Shown: in pieces, positions 8,282 through 13,052 of the stretch | How the letters are laid out: each line of letters starts with the position of its first letter | Numbering within the stretch: position 1 is the stretch's first letter | Assembly: GCA_937139435.1 (NCBI GenBank) | Contig: CAKZPX010000113.1 | Coordinates: 1 to 13,052, forward strand | From: an uncultured bacterium | GTDB taxonomy: Bacteria; Hydrothermota; Tepidihabitantia; Tepidihabitantales; Tepidihabitantaceae | DNA length: 13,052 nucleotides | Reading direction: 5' to 3' | Position numbers and translations under genes: made by a program | Notes under the pieces: generated by a model | The model's input: only the letters and a program-made list of their open reading frames with translations | Database searches by the model: none | What the model was told of the DNA's origin: nothing

Positions 8282-8365
8282 ATGGCATGTATGAAGCGGA
8301 CTGCTAATAAGACCGCCAAAAAGACGGTCAAGAAGACCGCACAGAAGCCAGCAAAGAAAAAGTAG
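8282..8365 (+). CDS. 27-residue lysine-rich, histone-H1-like mini-protein
   Basis: ATG at 8282, TAG at 8363-8365. A near-perfect Shine-Dalgarno, AAGGAGGT, ends four bases before the ATG. Ten of the 27 residues are Lys, one is Arg and there are no acidic residues. After M-A-C-M-K-R-T the chain runs as repeats of N/K-K-T-A/V-K-K and ends P-A-K-K-K. This composition is that of bacterial histone-H1-like tails (Chlamydia Hc1/Hc2 and Bordetella BpH1 type), which bind DNA nonspecifically, but at 27 residues there is no folded core. Its own promoter, ribosome-binding site and terminator make this a monocistronic unit of about 148 nt. It could compact DNA, bind RNA or ribosomes, or be a peptide leader or small RNA whose coding content is secondary. 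The single Cys at residue 3 is unusual for such tails. An internal ATG at 8291 is a weaker start. Confidence 0.65.
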   Translation: MACMKRTANKTAKKTVKKTAQKPAKKK

Positions 8366-8382
8366 CGGTCAGATGTGATAAG

Positions 8383-8412
8383 GAAGGGGGCACACGCCCC
8401 CTTCGTGTTTTT
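8383..8412 (+). terminator. Rho-independent terminator of the lysine-rich mini-gene, abutting mfd
   Basis: A 9-bp perfect stem, GAAGGGGGC (8383-8391) with GCCCCCTTC (8396-8404), encloses a four-base ACAC loop. It is followed by GTG and five T residues (8408-8412). The next base is the A of the mfd ATG. The stem is GC-rich and strong, so it should end most transcripts from 8265. The same element must therefore limit readthrough into mfd and also occupies the place where an mfd Shine-Dalgarno would be expected. Confidence 0.85.
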
Positions 8413-11391
8413 ATGGAGGAGATTCGGCAACATTTCTTTCTTGACCCATCCCTTGACAGATTAAAGGCAGCACTGGCACAATCGGGTGTACTAACATTGA
8501 ATTCACTGCCGGTAGCGGTGCAGGCGCTGCTTGCCGGCTGGCTGTCCGGTGTTAGCGGATTGCCGGTGGTGGTTGTTGCCGATGATGTCAATCAGGCGCG
8601 GGCGCTGGCAGGCGATGTTAACATTCTTTATCCGGAACTGCCGGTGGTTATCTTTGTCCGGGATTCGCTGGCAACAGTGACGCAACTCAAGGAGGTGGCA
8701 GGGCGACCGGCGGTGATTGTTGCCACCGAGGAGGAGCTGGCGGCACCGGCACCGCAATGGGTGTTGGCAGCAGGGATGCTGGAATTGAAAAAAGGGGAGC
8801 GACTGGCACGGGAAGTGCTGGTGCAGTGGCTGGAGGACCAGGGGTATGAGCGGGTTGATTTAGTAACCGAGCCCGGGGAGTATGCGGTGCGGGGCGGGAT
8901 CGTTGACCTTTACGGAGAAAATCAGGAGTTGCCGCTACGGGTGGAGTTTGCCGATGATGAGCTGGTGTCGCTGCGGGAGTTTGAACCTTTGACCCAGCGC
9001 TCCCGCCGACTGGTGGATGAGGCGGTGATTTTTACCCGGCGTCCACCTGCCTATGGTGAACTGGCAGCAGGAACACTTTTGCCTGATGATGTTGTCCTTC
9101 TGGGTGATAGCGGCAGTGTCAGGGGAAAGTTTCAGATAAAACTGGTAACGGACCGGGGCGATTTTGACCTCGGTTATCAGCCGGCGCCAGGTTATCTGGG
9201 TAATTTTAAGTTACTGGCGTCCGAGATTGAGAGCGCTGAAGGTGACTATTTTGTTGTTGCGGTGTCCGAGCATCACCGGCGCCGGCTGGCACAACTTCTG
9301 GGCGATAAGCCGGTTTATCTGGTGGGCGGTTTGAGCTGTGGTTTTGTCAATATTCGGCAGGGCTGGACGGTGATTACCGAGCGTGAGGTGTACGGGACAC
9401 CGGTGGGCAGGCTGGTGCGGCGCCGGTTTCGGGGTGTGCCGGTTGATAATCTTCTGACCATCCGTCCGGGTGACTATGTTGTTCATATTGATTACGGAGT
9501 GGGGAGGTTTGCCGGAACAAAGCGGTTGCATCATGGCGACAGGGAGAAAGACTATCTATTGATTGAGTATGCGGGTGGTGACCGGGTGTATGTGCCGGTG
9601 GAAAATCTGGGTTTAATTGACCGTTATATCGGTGCTGGTGATGAGGCACCGCCGCTGGACCGGCTGGGCGGTCGTTCCTGGCTCATCGCCAGGGCGAAGG
9701 CGGCACAGGCGAGTGCGGCGTATGCGGAGGAGTTGTTAGAGATTTACGCCCGCCGGGCAACGGCGCAGACCGTACCCCTGCCTGCCGATTCACCCTGGCT
9801 GGCAGAACTGGAGACGTCATTTCCCTATGAAGAGACACCGGACCAGTTGCGAGCGCTGGCTGATGTGCGGCAGGACCTTTCGCAAGGTAGACCGATGGAC
9901 CGGTTGATCTGCGGTGATGTTGGTTTTGGCAAGACCGAGATCGCCCTGCGTGCCGCATTGCAATGTGTTGTGAACTTCAAACAGGTGGCGGTGCTGGCAC
10001 CGACCACAGTGCTTGCCTATCAGCACTATGTCAATTTTAAGCGCCGGCTGGAGCGGTTTCCGGTGCGGGTGGAGATGCTCTCCCGGTTCGTCAGCCGGCA
10101 GCAGCAGGAGGAGATTATCCAGGGGTTGAAGGATGGAACAGTGGATATTGTCATCGGCACCCATATCTTGCTTCATCCCGGGATGGTGTTTCGTGACCTC
10201 GGGCTCCTGGTCATTGATGAGGAGCAGCGGTTCGGTGTCCGGCAGAAGGAACGGTTCCGGCGCCGGCGTGCGGATGTCAATGTGCTGACCCTTTCCGCCA
10301 CACCGATTCCGCGCACGCTTTACATGGCGCTTTCTGGTATCCGGGACATCTCAGCAATCCATACCCCGCCGCCCGGGCGTCGGGAGGTGCTGACCGAGGT
10401 GGCAGAATGGAGCGATGGGTTAATTCGTAACTATGTGTATCGGGAACTCAACCGTGGTGGGCAGGTGTTTTTTGTCCACAATGAGATTATGAGTCTGCCT
10501 GAGATTGAGCGGCGGTTGCGCCGGATTCTGCCTGATGTGGAGATGGTTGTTGCCCATGGTCGGCTCTCCGGACGGCAACTGGCAGAGGTTTATCTGGACT
10601 TCGCCGGTGGCAGGTATCAATTGCTTCTGTCCACAGCGATCATTGAGTCCGGACTGGATTTACCCAATGTCAATACCATCATTGTTAACCGGGCAGAACG
10701 GTTCGGACTGGCCGACCTGCATCAGTTGCGGGGGCGGGTTGGTCGCTCCCAGGTGCAGGCTTATGCGCTTTTGGTGGTCGTCCGGCGCGAGTTAGTAACA
10801 CCGGAGGCGAGAAAACGACTCTCGGCACTGTTAGCCTATTCGCAACTTGGTGCCGGTTATCGGCTGGCGCTCCGGGATATGGAGATACGCGGGGTGGGCA
10901 ATCTTTTAGGCACGGAACAGCACGGTCATATCGCCCGGGTGGGTTTTGCCCTTTACACCCGGCTTTTGCGCGAGGCGATCGCCCGGCTCAAAGGCGAGAC
11001 GGCGCCGGTTGAGCCGAAACTGGACATAGACCGGAATGTGTTTATACCGCCGGATTACATCCCGGATGCGTTTCAGCGCATTGCCATTTACAAGCGGCTG
11101 CTCGGTGCCGAGAGTGCCGGGGAGTTAGCAGAACTGGAAGCGGAACTTGTTGACCGCTTCGGTCGCTATCCAGCGGTTGTCGGTGAACTGCTCGCTGTTG
11201 CCCGGTTAAGGCTGTTCTGCCGGCAGCACGGGATTTTAAAGGTGAGTTTAAAGGGTGATGAGGCGGTGGTACTCACGGCGGAAAAGACATTTACGGTGCC
11301 TGGCGGCTGGGATGGGTTATTGCAGTTCCTCAGCCAGACCTTCGGACCAGCCGATGATCTCAATCCGCCGACCCGCGGGCAGGACCTGTAG
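8413..11391 (+). CDS. mfd: Transcription-repair coupling factor Mfd
   Basis: Mfd is a DNA translocase that pushes RNA polymerase stalled at DNA damage off the template and recruits UvrA for nucleotide excision repair. Residues 1-~330 are a compact UvrB-like region, retaining G-Y-E-R-V-D ... G-E-Y-A-V-R-G-G-I-V-D-L-Y. The RNA-polymerase-interacting domain starts near D-Y-V-V-H-I-D-Y-G-V-G-R-F at residue 354. The helicase core has Walker A G-D-V-G-F-G-K-T (501-508), Walker B D-E-E-Q (602-605), S-A-T-P-I-P-R-T (from 628), E-S-G-L-D-L-P (from 745) and Q-L-R-G-R-V-G-R-S (771-779). A TRCF C-terminal domain lies around 860-960. At 992 residues it is about 150 shorter than E. coli Mfd (1148), most of the loss falling between the UvrB-like part and the polymerase-binding domain. 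The ATG at 8413 is chosen because the family-like N-terminus begins there; no Shine-Dalgarno is present just upstream. The 3' end overlaps tsaE on the opposite strand. Confidence 0.97.
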   Translation: MEEIRQHFFLDPSLDRLKAALAQSGVLTLNSLPVAVQALLAGWLSGVSGLPVVVVADDVNQARALAGDVNILYPELPVVIFVRDSLATVTQLKEVAGRPAVIVATEEELAAPAPQWVLAAGMLELKKGERLAREVLVQWLEDQGYERVDLVTEPGEYAVRGGIVDLYGENQELPLRVEFADDELVSLREFEPLTQRSRRLVDEAVIFTRRPPAYGELAAGTLLPDDVVLLGDSGSVRGKFQIKLVTDRGDFDLGYQPAPGYLGNFKLLASEIESAEGDYFVVAVSEHHRRRLAQLLGDKPVYLVGGLSCGFVNIRQGWTVITEREVYGTPVGRLVRRRFRGVPVDNLLTIRPGDYVVHIDYGVGRFAGTKRLHHGDREKDYLLIEYAGGDRVYVPVENLGLIDRYIGAGDEAPPLDRLGGRSWLIARAKAAQASAAYAEELLEIYARRATAQTVPLPADSPWLAELETSFPYEETPDQLRALADVRQDLSQGRPMDRLICGDVGFGKTEIALRAALQCVVNFKQVAVLAPTTVLAYQHYVNFKRRLERFPVRVEMLSRFVSRQQQEEIIQGLKDGTVDIVIGTHILLHPGMVFRDLGLLVIDEEQRFGVRQKERFRRRRADVNVLTLSATPIPRTLYMALSGIRDISAIHTPPPGRREVLTEVAEWSDGLIRNYVYRELNRGGQVFFVHNEIMSLPEIERRLRRILPDVEMVVAHGRLSGRQLAEVYLDFAGGRYQLLLSTAIIESGLDLPNVNTIIVNRAERFGLADLHQLRGRVGRSQVQAYALLVVVRRELVTPEARKRLSALLAYSQLGAGYRLALRDMEIRGVGNLLGTEQHGHIARVGFALYTRLLREAIARLKGETAPVEPKLDIDRNVFIPPDYIPDAFQRIAIYKRLLGAESAGELAELEAELVDRFGRYPAVVGELLAVARLRLFCRQHGILKVSLKGDEAVVLTAEKTFTVPGGWDGLLQFLSQTFGPADDLNPPTRGQDL

Positions 11392-11760
11392 TTTTACCCG
11401 GATGGTGGTTGCTGGTGGCAGGAGCGACTCCGCCCGCTCTGCCCACTCTATCAGGCAGACACCATCACCGGTAAGATAACTTTCCAGACCGATTTCGGTA
11501 AACTCTGCCGGGCTTTTGATGCGATACAGGTCAATGTGATAGACCGGTATCCTTCCCCTGTATTCGGTGATGATGACAAACGATGGGCTTTTTACCATCT
11601 CCCGCACACCCAGACCACGGGCAAACCCCTTAATCATTGTGGTCTTACCCGCACCCAGTTCACCGTAAAAGGCAACAACCGCACCGGGTTTTAAACCCCG
11701 GGCGATGCGCTCACCAAGCCTGATGGTTGCTTCTGGAGACTCGGTCTCAAACACGGGCAT
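11317..11760 (-). CDS. tsaE: tRNA threonylcarbamoyladenosine biosynthesis ATPase TsaE
   Basis: TsaE (formerly YjeE) is the small ATPase that works with TsaB and TsaD to form N6-threonylcarbamoyladenosine at position 37 of ANN-decoding tRNAs in the cytoplasm. The 147-residue product has the family's usual length and motifs in order: Walker A G-E-L-G-A-G-K-T-T at residues 33-41, then V-K-S-P-S-F-V-I-I-T-E-Y, H-I-D-L-Y-R-I, and L-I-E-W-A-E-R. The ATG has only a weak upstream purine match (AGGA about 15 bases away). The gene lies 59 nt downstream of the thiolase on the same strand, so cotranscription is possible. Its last 25 codons, including the TAA, lie antisense to the end of mfd. No tsaB or tsaD is in the window. 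Confidence 0.97.
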   Translation of the reverse strand: MPVFETESPEATIRLGERIARGLKPGAVVAFYGELGAGKTTMIKGFARGLGVREMVKSPSFVIITEYRGRIPVYHIDLYRIKSPAEFTEIGLESYLTGDGVCLIEWAERAESLLPPATTIRVKLQVLPAGRRIEIIGWSEGLAEELQ

Positions 11761-11819
11761 AATTCTAAACCGGTCCTGCCCGCCGGGTCAGGCTCTTAAC
11801 ACCGGCTACGTGGTTCTGG

Positions 11820-12851
11820 TTATACCAGTTCAATGCTTATTGCGGTCGCCTCACCGCCTCCCAGACACGCGGCGGCCAGTCCTGTTTTCAGACCCCGGTC
11901 CTTTAAGGCATGAATCAGGGTTACAATGATGCGGGCACCAGAACAGCCAATCGGGTGTCCGAGCGCAATTGCACCACCATGGACATTCACCTTATCCCAG
12001 TTCCAGCCCAGTTCCTTACCATCAGCCAGCACCTGGGCGGCAAACGCCTCGTTGATTTCAATCAGGTCAAAGTGGTCAATGTCCACCCCCTGCACCTTTA
12101 ACAGGGTCTGCACCGCTTTGATCGGGGCATAAAAGAGCATCTTCGGCTCAACACTGCCGGTGGCATAGGCAACCACCCGGGCGAGCGGTTTTACCCCCCG
12201 TTCCTTGATAAAGTTCTCATTTGCCACCACAAGCGCCGCAGCACCGTCATTGATTGAAGAGGCGTTGCCCGCGGTAACTGTGCCATCTTTGGTAAATACC
12301 GGCTTAAGTGCGGCAAGTTTTTCCAGCGTTGTATCGGCACGCGGACCTTCATCGGTGTCAATTACCACCGGTTCACCCTTGCGCTGGGGTATGGTTACCG
12401 GTGCAATCTCCGTCTTAAACTTGCCCGCCTTAATCGCATTCACCGCATTGGTATGGCTGCGCAATGCCCAGCGGTCCTGCTCCTCCCGGCTGATCTGCGA
12501 ATTCTGGGCGGTAAAATCTGCCAGCGCACCCATGTGGACATCACCGAAGTAGTCCCAGATGCCATCGTAAATCATACCGTCCTGCAACTGCGCATCACCC
12601 ATCTTCTGCCCGTTGCGCAGCGTCTTCAAATAGTAAGGGACATTGGACATTGACTCCTGACCACCAGCAACAACCAGTCGCGCATCACCCGCTTTAATCT
12701 GCTGACAGGCAAGGGCAACCGCAATCATCCCGGAACCGCATACCTTGTTCACGGTCAGCGCCGGCACCTCAACCGGCACACCCGCCTTCACCGCTGCCTG
12801 ACGTGCGGGCGCCTGACCGATGCCCGCCGGACAGACATTGCCCATGATCAT
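11820..12851 (-). CDS. Acetyl-CoA acetyltransferase-type thiolase, N-terminally truncated
   Basis: Thiolases condense two acetyl-CoA to acetoacetyl-CoA, or cleave 3-ketoacyl-CoA in the reverse direction. All catalytic residues are present: nucleophile Cys38 in N-K-V-C-G-S-G-M, His299 in G-G-A-I-A-L-G-H-P-I-G, and Cys329 in A-A-C-L-G-G-G. Substrate-loop N-E-A-F-A-A is also visible. Full-length relatives have about 390 residues with the nucleophile near position 88-89, so this 343-residue frame lacks about 50 N-terminal residues. Codons just upstream of the ATG still read N-P-A-E-V-D-G, which is thiolase sequence. The homology therefore does not start at this ATG but is cut off at about 12870-12880. 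Upstream in the other frame is an unrelated membrane-protein gene. The ATG shares ATGA with that gene's TGA, and a GAGG lies eight bases upstream, but the missing strands belong to the core fold, so a functional product is doubtful. The family is certain; the 5' end is broken by deletion or by misassembly. Confidence 0.9.
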   Translation of the reverse strand: MIMGNVCPAGIGQAPARQAAVKAGVPVEVPALTVNKVCGSGMIAVALACQQIKAGDARLVVAGGQESMSNVPYYLKTLRNGQKMGDAQLQDGMIYDGIWDYFGDVHMGALADFTAQNSQISREEQDRWALRSHTNAVNAIKAGKFKTEIAPVTIPQRKGEPVVIDTDEGPRADTTLEKLAALKPVFTKDGTVTAGNASSINDGAAALVVANENFIKERGVKPLARVVAYATGSVEPKMLFYAPIKAVQTLLKVQGVDIDHFDLIEINEAFAAQVLADGKELGWNWDKVNVHGGAIALGHPIGCSGARIIVTLIHALKDRGLKTGLAAACLGGGEATAISIELV

Positions 12852-13052
12852 GCCGTCAACCTCAGCAGGATTTGGAAGCCGGCACGCAAGCCGGCTTTGC
12901 GGGCGATCATCACCTCAATCGGCAAACTATGGGCAATCAGGCACATGGTCAGCAAGATCGTCATCTGGGCAACGGTCAAGGGCGTGGAAGCAAGGAAAGT
13001 AATCAATACCAACAAGGCGCCATAGGTCCCCACGACCAGAGAAGTCGCCCAA
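12848..13052 (-). CDS. 3' fragment of a nucleoside-recognition (Gate) domain-like membrane protein, partial
   Basis: The frame enters from the right edge of the window and ends at TGA 12850-12848, giving about 67 residues without a visible start. It has a hydrophobic helix (G-A-L-L-V-L-I-T-F-L-A) followed by P-L-T-V-A-Q-M-T-I-L-L-T-M-C-L-I-A-H-S-L-P-I-E-V-M-I-A-R-K-A-G. The H-S-L-P-x-E-x-x-I-A-R-K-A-G part resembles nucleoside-recognition/Gate (SpmA/YjiH-like) inner-membrane proteins. In such proteins the chain normally continues with further helices, whereas here it stops soon after A-G-F-Q-I-L-L-R-L-T-A, exactly where thiolase sequence begins in the other frame. It is therefore probably a truncated gene rather than a natural C-terminus. 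Family assignment rests on this one motif and is moderate. Confidence 0.55.
   Translation of the reverse strand, partial: WATSLVVGTYGALLVLITFLASTPLTVAQMTILLTMCLIAHSLPIEVMIARKAGLRAGFQILLRLTA
12876..12897. repeat. Short direct/palindromic repeat at the thiolase break
   Basis: AAGCCGGC occurs at 12876-12883 and again at 12888-12895, a 12-nt offset. The second copy extends to the perfect 10-bp palindrome AAGCCGGCTT (12888-12897). This lies where the thiolase frame loses homology and the membrane-protein frame takes over. On the minus strand, GCCGG followed directly by CTTCCAAATCCT would continue a thiolase-like A-G-L-P-N-P-A-E-V-D if one base were added. The repeat is thus a candidate microhomology site for recombination or assembly joining. 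Confidence 0.5.

Noticed and set aside
8161..8433. Minus-strand 90-codon hydrophobic frame resembling a membrane protein
   Set aside because: Its hydrophobic stretch is simply the complement of the Lys-rich AAG/AAA codons of the 27-residue gene and of the A-rich promoter spacer. It also runs antisense through the terminator.
9817..10176. 119-codon minus-strand frame inside mfd
   Set aside because: It overlaps the conserved Mfd Walker A region; no family resemblance or ribosome-binding site.
11761..11819. Terminator or promoter between thiolase and tsaE
   Set aside because: The complementary CCTG/CAGG and CCCG/CGGG segments leave no usable loop and no T-run follows. No convincing -35/-10 pair is present either.
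12205..12552. 115-codon plus-strand frame opposite the thiolase
   Set aside because: It is antisense to strongly conserved thiolase codons, low in complexity (Ala/Ser/Val rich), has no ribosome-binding site and no recognised family.

Overview
The window is about 13 kb of ordinary bacterial chromosome or metagenome contig, densely coding and roughly half GC. The best taxonomic guess is a Gram-negative-type member of an uncultured lineage near the FCB group. I favour candidate division WOR-3, because the giant tandem-repeat surface protein, with units of the form D-x-G-V-x-x-I-x-A-P-x-G-x-x-D-S-G ... C-S-T-A-L-x-G-D, resembles proteins I associate with that group. The presence of a PorV/UPF0164-like outer-membrane barrel and a FlgD/type IX-like C-terminal domain implies an outer membrane. 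This assignment is inference, not a database result.

Layout. Positions 1-102 hold a near-perfect sigma-70-type promoter (TTGACA-16-TATAAT). It drives a 2147-residue secreted protein (103-6546) built from a seven-blade FG-GAP/VCBS propeller, eleven near-exact 104-residue CARDB-like repeats, three Ig-like domains each carrying a D-x-N-x-N-G-x-P-D calcium-type loop, and a terminal FlgD/type IX-sorting-like domain. It is followed on the same strand by a doubtful 59-residue ORF (6608-6787) and a PorV-like outer-membrane barrel fused to two carboxypeptidase-regulatory-like domains (6757-8202). At 8230-8412 sits a self-contained miniature transcription unit: consensus promoter, strong Shine-Dalgarno, a 27-codon lysine-rich histone-H1-like peptide, and a rho-independent terminator. 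The terminator's U-tract touches the start codon of mfd (8413-11391), the transcription-repair coupling factor.

The last part is on the minus strand. tsaE (11317-11760), an ATPase for tRNA t6A synthesis, converges on mfd with a 75-nt overlap of the two reading frames. Upstream of tsaE is an acetyl-CoA acetyltransferase-type thiolase (11820-12851) whose catalytic residues are intact but whose first ~50 residues are missing. In their place is the 3' part of an unrelated membrane-protein gene (nucleoside-recognition/Gate-like, 12848-13052, running off the window). The two are joined at a short repeated palindromic sequence, so this is either a real deletion/rearrangement or an assembly chimera at a contig end.

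How the genes work together. The giant protein and the barrel look like a cell-surface module (cargo plus outer-membrane partner). mfd and tsaE are housekeeping genes for DNA repair and tRNA modification. The most unusual items are the register-perfect cysteine ladder in the giant repeat protein, the miniature lysine-rich gene, and the broken thiolase junction. No tRNA, rRNA, CRISPR array, transposase or phage gene was seen, and no gap longer than about 210 bases lacks a gene.
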